Assembly (NCBI GenBank): GCA_902490445.1
Contig: CABUDZ010000024.1
Location: forward strand, 1 to 23,718
Direction: 5' to 3'
Origin: an uncultured Collinsella sp.
Lineage (GTDB): Bacteria; Actinomycetota; Coriobacteriia; Coriobacteriales; Coriobacteriaceae
Length of the DNA stretch: 23,718 bases
The notes beneath the pieces were generated by a model that saw only the letters and a list, made by a program, of their open reading frames with translations, was not told the origin of the DNA and did no database searches. Shown here in pieces: positions 1-8,228 of this stretch (position 1 is its first letter; every line of letters begins with the position of its first letter). The position numbers and the translations under genes are program-made.

Positions 1-3000
1 GCAATAGCCCTCGCCGTGCACCATATATTTGCCCGCCATGGCCGCGGCAGGCTCAACTACAACATCTACCTTGCAGGCACGCGTAAACTTCGCCTGGATC
101 ACGCAGTCGGTAATGGGCTCAAGGGTATAGGAGCGCTCGCTCGAAACCAGCGTCGCGGTGGCATCCGAGCCGCCGTTGTTCAGGTACCAACCGTCAAAGA
201 TATAACCCTCAGATGGCGTGGCCTCCGCAGTCACGCGCTCACCCTCGGGGACCTCGAGGACCATGCCAGCAGTCTCGTCGCGCTTCAGTGCAACGGTGCC
301 GCCCTCGAGCGGGTCGGCCTCGGCACGCACGGTATGCGTATCTCTGCCGTCCATTACGGCCTCAATTCGGGCATTGCCGTTAACGCGGTATTCGCAAACT
401 TCCTGCTTGTTGGCAATCGTGATACCCTGCGCATCGGTTTCTCGCCACTCTACAAAACGGTACGTTTTCTCCGGATTGTCGGGGCGCACCTTGGGCCGCA
501 TCGTAAACGTGAGAATATCGCCATCCTTCGCGCGAACCTTGCCATCCACGACTGGCATGCCATCGCACAGCACCTCGGCGCTATCGAAGGGATCGGTATT
601 CACCAGAATAGTCTTGTCCGCCTTGCGGAAGCGCGCAACCAGATGGCGGTCGACCTCGGCCTTGAAGATATACGTGCGCTCGGGCGAAACCTCGATGCCG
701 TCCTCAAACCATCCCACAAAGGCATAGTCGGGACCCTCGCTCGCAGTGACCATAGCCTGATCGCCACGGGTGATGCTCTGCTTTACAGGGCTTGCGGTGC
801 AGCCCGTCGAAAAATCGGCCTGAATGCCATCGGCTTCGGCAACTGCCGTGACCTCGACTTTTTTCTCAAAGACGGCCGTCATCTTTACAACCTCGGGCGT
901 CAGGTCCGTGATCGTCATCGTCTTGAGAGGAGATGTCGAGACCTCGACGCCGTTCTCTTTCCAACATACGAAGCGATAGCCGGGATTTGCGACGGCTTCG
1001 AGCGTGGCGACCGTCCCCTCGTAGTGGAAACCACCGCCGGTAACGGCACCGCCCACCTCGGGCTGCGCGGTGGCAATAATCTCAATCTTATGGTCGCCAT
1101 GAGGCTTGGGCTTCTTGTGGTCGTCGATGATGTCCTTAATCTCCTTGAGCACCTTGGTGCCCACAGCGGCAACATCCTCAATGTTGTCGGCCATACCGAT
1201 CTCAATCACCGCGTCGGCCGCGATGGGGTCGACAATCTCGCCCAGGCCATACATGGTGGCGAGAACGGCCGCAGCCGTAATCGCGGCAATGAGCGCGGCC
1301 TTCAGCGCCGCGAGTGACTCGTCGGGGTCAGTCGCCTCGCGGAAATGCGCGGTGTACTGCACATCTCCCTCGAGCACAAACGTGTAGGACGGACCATCGT
1401 CGCCGGTAAAGACAACGTTGCCGAGGGCATCGGTCGCGTAGTCAAACACATAGCCAGGCATTGGCACCGCCACGACCGTTACGCGCGACCCGATGCCATA
1501 CAGACCGGTGGAAAGGAACTGCCCGAGCGGCTGCCCGTTCTCATCGACCCCATCCACACTCAGCACAACGCTCGCCTGCGGAGCGCAGTATCGCGGAGTG
1601 ATCTCGATCCTAGCGTCAGCCTTGTCCTCGGACACAATCGCGTCCGCCTTGTCCACCGTATAGGTAAAGTCGAGCTGATCGCTCGCGGCGTACGCATCAT
1701 CGCCCTCGCCCAGATACCAGCCCAGGAACAGGGCATTATCCGTGACGGCGGAAACCTCAACCGTCTCGCCGGCATTGCGATAGCAGTTTTGGGCGGTAAC
1801 ACTCAGGTGCGCATAGTCCTGCGACGAATCGGTCGCCTGCGCATCGTTGACATGCACCGCATAGTCCTTGAGCTTAAAGCGAGCCTCCAGGGACAGATCC
1901 TTATCCGGCGTAAACGTGTAGGCCGTCTCTTTGGAGATGTACTTGCCGGACTCGGTGTCATACCAGCCCTTAAACGTGATGTTGTCGTTGAGCATCCCCA
2001 AAGCACCGGCATCGAGCGTGACCTCGGCGCCCGCATCGATCGTCGTCGCGCCGGAAACATCGGGCAGCTCAACGCCGTCCATCAGTTTGCGTTCGCCTTT
2101 ATCGATCGTTTGAGCATAGGAGATCTGGAACGACGTCGGCTCAGGCTTCTTAAGCTGTAGCGTGCCCTTGGTCTGGGTTTCAAAATGTGAATAGCCATCG
2201 TCATAAACGAGCTTTACGGGCTGTCCGTCCATCGACTCATCGAAGACGTCACCGTCACATGGAGTCGCCGTAAGGTACTCACCCAGTTCTCCCTTTATGA
2301 GGGCTTCGTAGTTCCAAATCGATACCGAATGCGGGTAATCGAGCTCGACGCTCATGCCCTCGAGCGAAATGGTGTCCCCCGGCTCATAGGTCATGTTGTT
2401 GGGGTCGCATGAGATCTCAACGTTCTCGAGCACCTTGCCCACCGGGACGGGCAGGCAGCCGTTGCACCTCTCCCAAACAGCCTTGGGCTCTCCCTTGCTG
2501 TACTTTGGAATCATCTTTGCGGGGACCATGACGGTCATGTTGTATTTGGGGAACGTGTCGGTGTTAATGAGCACCGCATGGTTGCACCCAAAGAACACGG
2601 TCTCGAGATTGGTACTGCCAAACGCCTTTTCCGGCAACTCCTCGATCTTGGAGTTATATGGCAGCGTCAGTCCGCCGCTCAAGTCGGTGCCGTAGAAGCA
2701 GGTGTGGCCAAGCGTTTCGACCGTTGTGTTGCTCTCGAGCCCTGTGGTAGCAAGGTTCGAGCAAAACCTGAACGCGCAAACGCCAATCGATGTAATGGAG
2801 GCATTCTTGTCCAGGCCGGTATCGGTCAGAGCCTTGCAGCCTTCGTAGGCTCTGTCGGGAATCGATGTGAGGCCGACAACCTTGTCGAGCCCCGTGGACA
2901 CCAGTCCACTCTCGGCAAACGCGGCGTCGCCCATAGAGCCAATGGTAGTAGTCTCGCTGATGTTCAGGCTCGCAAGCGACTTGCAGCCATAGAATGCCTC

Positions 3001-4872
3001 TTTCCCGATGGTGCCGATGGTCATACCGGAAAGGCTGATATCGGTGAGATTCGGGCAGTTATAGAAGGCGTGCAATCCGATTTTGGAAATGGAAGTGTTC
3101 TCAAAGCGCACTGAACGCAGATTGGTAGAGTCGGCGCAGAGCTGTGCGTCGACTTCATCAACCCCGTAATCGACAATCAAATTCGTTACCATTCGACCAT
3201 CGACAGAGTTCTCGCGCGGGTTGTTTTCATCGATTTCTACCGTAAGATTTCCGTTTGCGTCGCACGGATACAGATAGTAGTTGGGCATGAGCTTGGCATA
3301 CTCGTAGGCTGCCTGCTGCAGGTTGCCCTTGCTGTACGCGACAAGGCGCGTGTAGCCATCGTCATACACCAGCTGTATGGGTTCTCCGTCCATCGAGCCA
3401 TCGAAGACGTCGCCGTCGCAAGGAGTTGCCGTAAGGTACTCGCCGAGTTCTTCCTTTATGAGGGCTTCGTAGTCGCTATCCATCGTCGAATGAGGATATT
3501 GAAACGTGACGCTCATGCCCTCGAGCGAGATCTTTTCCCCCTGCTGATAGGCCATCTTGTCGGGATCGCGCGAAATCTTTATCTTTTGGAGTACCTTACC
3601 CACGGGGACGGGCAGGCTACCATTGCAGCTCTCCCAAACCTCTTTAGGGTGGCCGCTTTCGTATTGCGAAACCATCTTGGCAGGGACCATGACAGTCATG
3701 TACTGCTTGGGAAACGTGGTGGAATTAATGAGCACCGCATGGCCGCACCCAAGGTACACGGTTTCGAGCTTAGAGCCATAGAACGCACGGCTCGGCAGTT
3801 CCTCGATTTTGGAATAAAGGGGCAGCGTCAGCCCGCCGCTCATATTGGTCCCGGAGAAGCAACCTTCGCGGAGCGTCTTGATCGTCGTATTGCTCTCAAG
3901 TCCGGTCGTCGCAAGGCGGGAGCAGTTTTTGAACGCATTAACGCCGATTGACGTGATGGATGTGTTCCTGCCCAGACCGGTATCGGTCAGAGCGCTGCAG
4001 GCATTATAAGCGTTCTCAGGAATCGAACAGAGGCCAACGACCTTGTCGAGCCCCGTAGACCGCAGCCCGCTCCAGGCAAACGCGGCATCGCCCATCGTGC
4101 CGATGGTAGCAACGTCGTCAATATTTAGGCTCGTAAGCGATCCGCACCCAGAAAAGGCCCCTGTTCCGATACTTCCAATGGTCATACCGGAAAAGCTGAT
4201 ATCGGCGAGATTGGAGCACCCAGAAAAGGCGTGTAGTCCAATTGAAGAAATAGAGCTGTTCTCAAAACGCACCGAACGCAGATTGGAGGAATACTCACAA
4301 ATATATCCGGGGACCCCATCCACTCCGTAATCAACGATCAGATTGGTTACCAATTTACCGTCGACAGAGCTCCCATACGGGTCGTTTCCATCAATCTCTA
4401 CCGTAACGCTTCCGCCTGCATCGCACGGATACACATAGCCGTTCGGCATAAGCTTGGCATATTGATAGATCGTAGAATCCTCGTACGTGAGGGCATCGAC
4501 TTCGCTGTCGTCGGACGGGGGCTCCGCCGTTGCAGGCGAGGTCTTTGCTGCATCGGAGTTGGTCGCGTCACCCGCGAGATCCTGCGCCAGGCTCGTCCCG
4601 GGGGTGTCGGATGCCGCGTTGGATGAGTCGTCCTGCGTATTATTCGTTTGGTCGGAAGACGTGGACGAAGCGTTTTCGTCCGAAGGTGATGAGCCATCGA
4701 CCGCATCGGTATCGGAGCCCGAGTCGGTCTCTTGGGCCTCGCTCTCCACGGCGACCGCCCCGGCATCATCGGCATAGGCTGTGCTGGGCGCAAGGGGTAT
4801 CGAGGTCACGACCATCGCAACCGAAAGATAGACAACCAAAAACCTATAGAGGGCAGCAGTGATCCTGTTCAT
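1..4872 (-). CDS. Large secreted LRR / InlB-repeat surface protein (C-terminus outside window)
   Basis: The reading frame is open from an ATG at 4872 to the left edge (1624 codons), so the protein is partial at its C-terminus. A GGGAAGG ribosome site lies just upstream. Residues 1-34 form a signal peptide with a basic start, a hydrophobic core and an AYA cleavage site. Residues 35 to about 130 are a Ser/Asp/Thr-rich linker. Two tandem 387-residue units follow (about 138-524 and 525-911). Each has BspA-type (LRR_5) leucine-rich repeats with recurring 'GxxAFxxC..L' signatures and ends in a bacterial Ig-like domain (YxxGExISLEGMSV). From about 920 onward come InlB-type beta repeats with FxGWY or FVGWFEDG motifs. 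They are interrupted at about 1185-1256 by an alanine-rich hydrophobic stretch and a charged helix. Such proteins usually act in adhesion or host contact; that role is inferred. The anchor, if any, lies outside the window. Confidence 0.88.
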   Translation of the reverse strand, partial: MNRITAALYRFLVVYLSVAMVVTSIPLAPSTAYADDAGAVAVESEAQETDSGSDTDAVDGSSPSDENASSTSSDQTNNTQDDSSNAASDTPGTSLAQDLAGDATNSDAAKTSPATAEPPSDDSEVDALTYEDSTIYQYAKLMPNGYVYPCDAGGSVTVEIDGNDPYGSSVDGKLVTNLIVDYGVDGVPGYICEYSSNLRSVRFENSSISSIGLHAFSGCSNLADISFSGMTIGSIGTGAFSGCGSLTSLNIDDVATIGTMGDAAFAWSGLRSTGLDKVVGLCSIPENAYNACSALTDTGLGRNTSITSIGVNAFKNCSRLATTGLESNTTIKTLREGCFSGTNMSGGLTLPLYSKIEELPSRAFYGSKLETVYLGCGHAVLINSTTFPKQYMTVMVPAKMVSQYESGHPKEVWESCNGSLPVPVGKVLQKIKISRDPDKMAYQQGEKISLEGMSVTFQYPHSTMDSDYEALIKEELGEYLTATPCDGDVFDGSMDGEPIQLVYDDGYTRLVAYSKGNLQQAAYEYAKLMPNYYLYPCDANGNLTVEIDENNPRENSVDGRMVTNLIVDYGVDEVDAQLCADSTNLRSVRFENTSISKIGLHAFYNCPNLTDISLSGMTIGTIGKEAFYGCKSLASLNISETTTIGSMGDAAFAESGLVSTGLDKVVGLTSIPDRAYEGCKALTDTGLDKNASITSIGVCAFRFCSNLATTGLESNTTVETLGHTCFYGTDLSGGLTLPYNSKIEELPEKAFGSTNLETVFFGCNHAVLINTDTFPKYNMTVMVPAKMIPKYSKGEPKAVWERCNGCLPVPVGKVLENVEISCDPNNMTYEPGDTISLEGMSVELDYPHSVSIWNYEALIKGELGEYLTATPCDGDVFDESMDGQPVKLVYDDGYSHFETQTKGTLQLKKPEPTSFQISYAQTIDKGERKLMDGVELPDVSGATTIDAGAEVTLDAGALGMLNDNITFKGWYDTESGKYISKETAYTFTPDKDLSLEARFKLKDYAVHVNDAQATDSSQDYAHLSVTAQNCYRNAGETVEVSAVTDNALFLGWYLGEGDDAYAASDQLDFTYTVDKADAIVSEDKADARIEITPRYCAPQASVVLSVDGVDENGQPLGQFLSTGLYGIGSRVTVVAVPMPGYVFDYATDALGNVVFTGDDGPSYTFVLEGDVQYTAHFREATDPDESLAALKAALIAAITAAAVLATMYGLGEIVDPIAADAVIEIGMADNIEDVAAVGTKVLKEIKDIIDDHKKPKPHGDHKIEIIATAQPEVGGAVTGGGFHYEGTVATLEAVANPGYRFVCWKENGVEVSTSPLKTMTITDLTPEVVKMTAVFEKKVEVTAVAEADGIQADFSTGCTASPVKQSITRGDQAMVTASEGPDYAFVGWFEDGIEVSPERTYIFKAEVDRHLVARFRKADKTILVNTDPFDSAEVLCDGMPVVDGKVRAKDGDILTFTMRPKVRPDNPEKTYRFVEWRETDAQGITIANKQEVCEYRVNGNARIEAVMDGRDTHTVRAEADPLEGGTVALKRDETAGMVLEVPEGERVTAEATPSEGYIFDGWYLNNGGSDATATLVSSERSYTLEPITDCVIQAKFTRACKVDVVVEPAAAMAGKYMVHGEGYC
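2140..3300 (-). repeat. Tandem unit 2 of the surface protein (387 codons: LRR plus Ig-like)
   Basis: This is the second copy of the 1161-bp unit, in the same order and register as unit 1. Differences are scattered substitutions, for example LMPNGYVYP in unit 1 against LMPNYYLYP here. The unit ends where the KKPEP linker leads into the InlB-type repeats. Confidence 0.85.
3301..4461 (-). repeat. Tandem unit 1 of the surface protein (387 codons: LRR plus Ig-like)
   Basis: This unit starts at the YAKLMPN motif and ends just before the next copy of the same motif. Motifs at its start and at its end (YAKLMPN, GEYLTATPCDGDVFD) recur exactly 1161 bases further along the gene, so I see no net insertion or deletion between the two copies. 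Confidence 0.85.
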
Positions 4873-4876
4873 AGGA

Positions 4877-4961
4877 ACCTTCCCGCAATTCGCAAAGATA
4901 CAGAGTCCCAGTGTGGGCCATCATTTCACATTACCCTGTATAAGCGACAATGCGGGAAGGT
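4877..4961 (-). promoter_or_regulatory. Inverted repeat covering the ribosome site of the surface-protein gene
   Basis: A perfect 11-bp inverted repeat has arms at 4877-4887 and 4951-4961. On the minus strand the upstream arm is ACCTTCCCGCA and the downstream arm is TGCGGGAAGGT, which contains the Shine-Dalgarno sequence of the 4872 start. A further CGC/GCG pairing is possible after a small internal loop. If transcription starts upstream of 4961, the mRNA could fold to hide its own ribosome site. The transcription start is unknown. The repeat could instead be an operator. Confidence 0.45.
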
Positions 4962-4998
4962 AGCGTAAACGGTTTATCTAAGGGCGCAAAAGGTTGGT

Positions 4999-6141
4999 CT
5001 AATCGCAGCTCAAATCGCGCAGAGCCTCAATCGCCATGTCGACTTCCTCGGCCGTATTGAAGTAACCAAACGAGAATCGAACCACGCCCTGGCGCTCGGT
5101 TCCCAGCGCGTGGTGCATGAGCGGAGCGCAATGGGCGCCGGAGCGCGTCGCAATCCCCCACCCCTGCATGAGCGCGTCCGAGATCTCGGCAGAGTCGATA
5201 TCGCCCACGTTGAGTGAGACGATCGCCGAGCGCGACGGCTGGTCAAAAGCGCCGTAGAGCTTGATCTCCGGGATTTCGCGCACACCGGCAAGGAAGCGAT
5301 CGGCGAGCGCACGCTCATGCGCCGCAATCGCCTCGACCCCGCCTTGCGCCTCGATAAAGTCGAGACCGGCAGAAAGACCCGCTATGCCGTGACCGTTGAG
5401 CGTGCCCGCCTCGAGCCGCGTGGGCCACCCCATGGGCTGTAACGCATCGAAGCTGTGCACACCCGTGCCGCCCATGGCCCAGGGCGCCACGTCGACGCCC
5501 TCCGCCACGGCCAGGCCACCGGTGCCTTGAGGTCCCATGAGCCCCTTGTGGCCGGTAAAACACACAATGTCGAGCCCCATGGCATGCATATCGATACGCG
5601 CCGTGCCGGCAGACTGAGAGGCATCGACGATCACCAGCGCACCGGCCGCATGGGCCATGGCCGCCACGCGCGCAATGTCGACCGCGTTGCCGGTCACATT
5701 TGAGGCGTGCGTCACCACCACGGCACGCGTACCGGGCGTGACTAGCCGCTCGAGCTCGTCGTAGTCGAGCGCGCCGTTCACGTCGCAACCCGCATGATCA
5801 ACCGTCACACCCTGCTCTGCCGCCAAGCGATTGAGCGGACGTAGCACGGAGTTGTGCTCGAGCACCGTCGTGACCACACGGTCGCCGCTGCGCACCACGC
5901 CATTGATGACGGTGTTGAGCGCCGCGGTGGAGTTGGGCGTAAAGCACACATGATCCGCCCGCGGGCAGCCCAGCAAGCGCGCAAGCTTGGCGCGGCAGCC
6001 GTGAATGGTACGCGCGGCATCGAGGGCGCCCGACGTGGCGCCGCGCCCGGCATTGCCGAGCGAGCACATCGCCTGCGTCACGGCATCGATGACCGTCAGC
6101 GGCTTGTGCATGGTCGTCGCCGCGTTATCCAGGTAGATCAT
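4999..6141 (-). CDS. Cysteine desulfurase family protein, EF2568 type (possible selenocysteine/cysteine lyase)
   Basis: This 380-residue fold-type I PLP enzyme opens with MIYLDNAATT. Visible residues are the E95-H96 pair, D173 in IVDASQSAG, the Schiff-base K199 in FTGHKG and the catalytic C338 in RSGAHCAP. It would remove S or Se from Cys or Sec and carry it as a persulfide or perselenide. The start at 6141 is chosen because a GGGAGG site lies 7 bases upstream and the ATG overlaps the stop of the preceding gene as ATGA, which implies coupled translation. A GTG at 6156 is less likely. The sequence resembles the EF2568 subgroup, which is known to sit beside selD in selenium loci, and here it ends the run selD-yedF-DUF3343-csd. 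SufS/NifS-type desulfurases are the alternative reading. Confidence 0.88.
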   Translation of the reverse strand: MIYLDNAATTMHKPLTVIDAVTQAMCSLGNAGRGATSGALDAARTIHGCRAKLARLLGCPRADHVCFTPNSTAALNTVINGVVRSGDRVVTTVLEHNSVLRPLNRLAAEQGVTVDHAGCDVNGALDYDELERLVTPGTRAVVVTHASNVTGNAVDIARVAAMAHAAGALVIVDASQSAGTARIDMHAMGLDIVCFTGHKGLMGPQGTGGLAVAEGVDVAPWAMGGTGVHSFDALQPMGWPTRLEAGTLNGHGIAGLSAGLDFIEAQGGVEAIAAHERALADRFLAGVREIPEIKLYGAFDQPSRSAIVSLNVGDIDSAEISDALMQGWGIATRSGAHCAPLMHHALGTERQGVVRFSFGYFNTAEEVDMAIEALRDLSCD

Positions 6142-6389
6142 CGCACGACCTCCCACATATCAATCACGGTATAGCCCTCGGTGGGAACGCCCGCCGCGGC
6201 GAGTTCGCCGCGCAGCAGCTCCTCATCGGCAGGCAACGCTTTCCACGCCAGACCACAGCCGGCAGCGACCTCCCCGGGCACGGGAATCGTTCGCCCGGGA
6301 AGGCCGCGCTCGATGCACAGGGACTCGCAGCCCATGGCGGCCGCCGTGGTGGGAAACGTGATGACAAGCGCCGGGCGCTTCTCCCTCAT
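6138..6389 (-). CDS. DUF3343 protein, putative Se/S carrier-like
   Basis: This small protein of 83 residues starts MREKRPALVITFPTT. It matches what I know of the DUF3343 family: one short alpha/beta domain with an early hydrophobic strand, a conserved Cys after an MGCESL turn, a GRTIPVP strand and a CGLAWK motif. A GGAG site 5 bases before the ATG supports the 6389 start. A TTG at 6404 is possible but less likely. The gene begins 19 bases after yedF ends, and its stop overlaps the desulfurase start. DUF3343 genes often travel with selD, yedF and selenium transport genes. A carrier role for selenium or sulfur is suggested by context and not shown by this sequence. Confidence 0.8.
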   Translation of the reverse strand: MREKRPALVITFPTTAAAMGCESLCIERGLPGRTIPVPGEVAAGCGLAWKALPADEELLRGELAAAGVPTEGYTVIDMWEVVR

Positions 6390-6408
6390 GGCAACTCCAA
6401 CCAATACG

Positions 6409-7035
6409 CTACGGACGCACGACGCGCACGGCCTGTTCCATCTTCTCCACGATCACGTACATGTTCGTGACCTCACCCACCGCGAGCTGATCCTTAATGC
6501 CAAAGTGATCGAGGCAGGTGCCGCAGGTGAGAATCTCGACACCCTGCTCCGCCAGGCCCTTCAGGTCATCGAGCACCGGCGAGCCCTCGACGGTGAGCTT
6601 GGCGCCGCCGTTGTAGAACAGCATGGTCGCGGGCAGCTCCTCCTGCTGCGTCACGGCAAAGATAAACGCCTTCATGAGCTTGTGGCCCAGCTCGTCGTCG
6701 CCACGGCCCATGCAGTCGGTGTAGACGGAAATGACGAGCCTACCCTTGCCGGCGCTGGCATCACAGGAGGCAGCGCCATCCTGCTCGGGATCGGCCATGG
6801 CAACGGCGCCAGAGGTCGCCACGGTCACGTGCCACTCGGCGTCAGAAACCTTCTCGACCGAGGCCGTGCAGCCCTTCTCCTGCGCCATCTTGGAGATGTT
6901 CTTGACGGCGGTCTCGTTGTCGACCGAGGTCACGACGGCGCCCTCGCCATCGAGCTGCTTCAGAGCTTTGAGCGTCTTGACGACGGGCAGCGGGCAGGCA
7001 TCGCCCATGGCATTGACTTCAATCTTGGTAGACAT
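6409..7035 (-). CDS. yedF: Selenium metabolism protein YedF (TusA/SirA domain plus DsrE-like domain)
   Basis: The protein has 208 residues. Residues 1 to about 80 form a SirA/TusA-like domain with the CPLP motif at C14, the cysteine that carries sulfur in TusA relatives. Residues about 95-208 form a DsrE/F-like domain with a TCGTCLDHFG motif, as in the two-domain YedF family found in selenium loci. The start at 7035 is supported by AAAGGA upstream and by matching the usual TusA N-terminus. Upstream in-frame codons only shadow selD. The gene lies 61 bases after selD. It probably handles reactive Se or S between a desulfurase or importer and SelD, but its exact reaction is not established. Confidence 0.9.
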   Translation of the reverse strand: MSTKIEVNAMGDACPLPVVKTLKALKQLDGEGAVVTSVDNETAVKNISKMAQEKGCTASVEKVSDAEWHVTVATSGAVAMADPEQDGAASCDASAGKGRLVISVYTDCMGRGDDELGHKLMKAFIFAVTQQEELPATMLFYNGGAKLTVEGSPVLDDLKGLAEQGVEILTCGTCLDHFGIKDQLAVGEVTNMYVIVEKMEQAVRVVRP

Positions 7036-7096
7036 GGCAAATTCCTTTCGAAAGAGCCGTTCTAGAGAACGGCAAACAGTTACATAAACGTGCGGG

Positions 7097-8146
7097 CTAG
7101 CGAACAACGCGGACGGCAGGACCGCCCGGCTCCGCCTCGCACACGCGCCCGACAACGGCCGCGATGCGCCCCTCGGCATGCAGGCGACGCGCAAGCTCAT
7201 CCACATCGGCAGCAGGCGCCGCGATGAGCAAACCACCCGAGGTCTGCGGATCGTACAGCGCATCCAACATGCCTGGCTCCAGGTCCTCGTCGGCAGCCAC
7301 GCGCGGGCCAAAGAAGTCCTGGTTGCGGTAGGAGCCAGCGGGGATAATGCCAAGACGCGCCATGTCGAGCACCTGGTCAAAGAGCGGCACCGCCCCCGAC
7401 GCAAGCTCAATCTGCACGCCCGAGCCCTCGGCCATCTCGCACGCATGCCCAATCAGGCCAAAGCCCGTAATGTCGGTGCAGCCGTGAAGTTCGAGCCCCT
7501 CGGCCAAACGGATCGGGGCCTCGTTGAGGGTGCGCATAGAATCAAACATCCGGCTGGCCTCGTCCTGCTCGATGAGCTCGCCCTTAATGGCCGTGGTGAT
7601 AATGCCCGAGCCGATCGCCTTGGTCAGCAGTAGGACATCGCCCACGCGCGCACCGCTGTTGGCGAGCATGCGGTCGAGCGCGACAAAGCCGCTCACGGAC
7701 AGGCCGTACTTGGGCTCGTCGTCGTTGATGGTGTGGCCACCCGCGATGGAGCAGCCCGCCTCGACGCACTTGTCGGCGCCACCCGCCAGAATCTGGCCAG
7801 CAGCCTCAACACCCAGGCAGCTGGGTATGCAGAGCAGGTTCATGGCATGACTCGGCCGCCCGCCCATAGCGTAGATGTCCGACAGCGAGTTGGCCGCGGC
7901 GATCTGGCCAAACAGAAACGGGTCATCGACCATCGGCGGGAAGAAGTCGATGGACTGCACGAGGCCCAAGTTGTCGCCAACGCGAAAGACGCTCGCATCG
8001 TCGGAGGTATCGAACCCCACGAGCAGGTTGTCGTTATGCACATTGGGTAAGTCGCCCAGGACCTGGGCGAGGGCTCCAGGAGCCAACTTAGCGGCTCAAC
8101 CAGAGGCAGCGGTCATCTGCGTGAGCTTGATGAAATCGTCAGCCAT
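7097..8146 (-). CDS. selD: Selenide, water dikinase; SelD is itself a selenoprotein (UGA = Sec at codon 17)
   Basis: SelD makes selenophosphate from selenide and ATP, the Se donor for Sec-tRNA and seleno-uridine. Reading from the ATG at 8146 gives 349 residues with one internal TGA at 8096-8098, codon 17. The context is LTQMTAASG-U-AAKLAPGAL, which lines up with the SelD catalytic GCxxK loop: Sec replaces the active-site Cys and K20 is the conserved lysine. The 8146 start has an AGGAGG site 5 bases away, much better than the TTG at 8086 that a stop-aware caller would use. The rest is typical SelD, with the VGFDTSDDA metal/ATP-binding strand and an AIR-synthetase-like C-terminal half (GFGLIGHACEMAEGS). 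Hairpins directly after the TGA fit a bacterial SECIS. I find no other in-frame stop. Confidence 0.93.
8052..8070 (-). promoter_or_regulatory. Second hairpin after the selD UGA
   Basis: This is a perfect 9-bp inverted repeat with a single central base. On the minus strand it gives UCGCCC, an AGGUCCU loop and GGGCGA. The loop resembles the GGUC loop of fdhF, but it sits about 33-35 bases after the UGA, further than in fdhF. It may be the true SECIS, an accessory structure, or chance in GC-rich coding DNA. Confidence 0.4.
8072..8084 (-). promoter_or_regulatory. Candidate SECIS hairpin in selD, proximal
   Basis: Downstream of the TGA the RNA can form GGCU/AGCC around a CCUGG loop. The loop Gs fall 19-20 bases after the UGA, the same distance as the loop Gs of the E. 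coli fdhF SECIS as I remember it. Bacterial SECIS elements are within the coding sequence and variable, so this is a candidate only. Confidence 0.5.
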
Positions 8147-8181
8147 CGATCCCTCCTCTCATAGGTCAATCTTTTCCTCCC

Positions 8182-8187
8182 AGTATA
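8182..8187 (-). promoter_or_regulatory. Possible -10 box (TATACT) before selD
   Basis: A TATACT hexamer lies 36 bases upstream of the selD start on the minus strand. No convincing -35 box is seen. It could be an internal promoter inside the selenium operon. Confidence 0.25.
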
Positions 8188-8228
8188 CGCATGGTGGCGC
8201 CGAGAGCGGGCGATTTATCGCAAGCCCC

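Noticed and set aside
16..2160. Long plus-strand open frames at 16-1317 and 1345-2160
   Set aside because: They lie antisense to the continuous surface-protein frame, have no recognisable domains and arise from high GC content.
8086..8146. selD as a pseudogene or a gene starting at TTG 8086
   Set aside because: The TGA is the only interruption, sits exactly at the catalytic Cys/Sec position, and the upstream start has a far better ribosome site.
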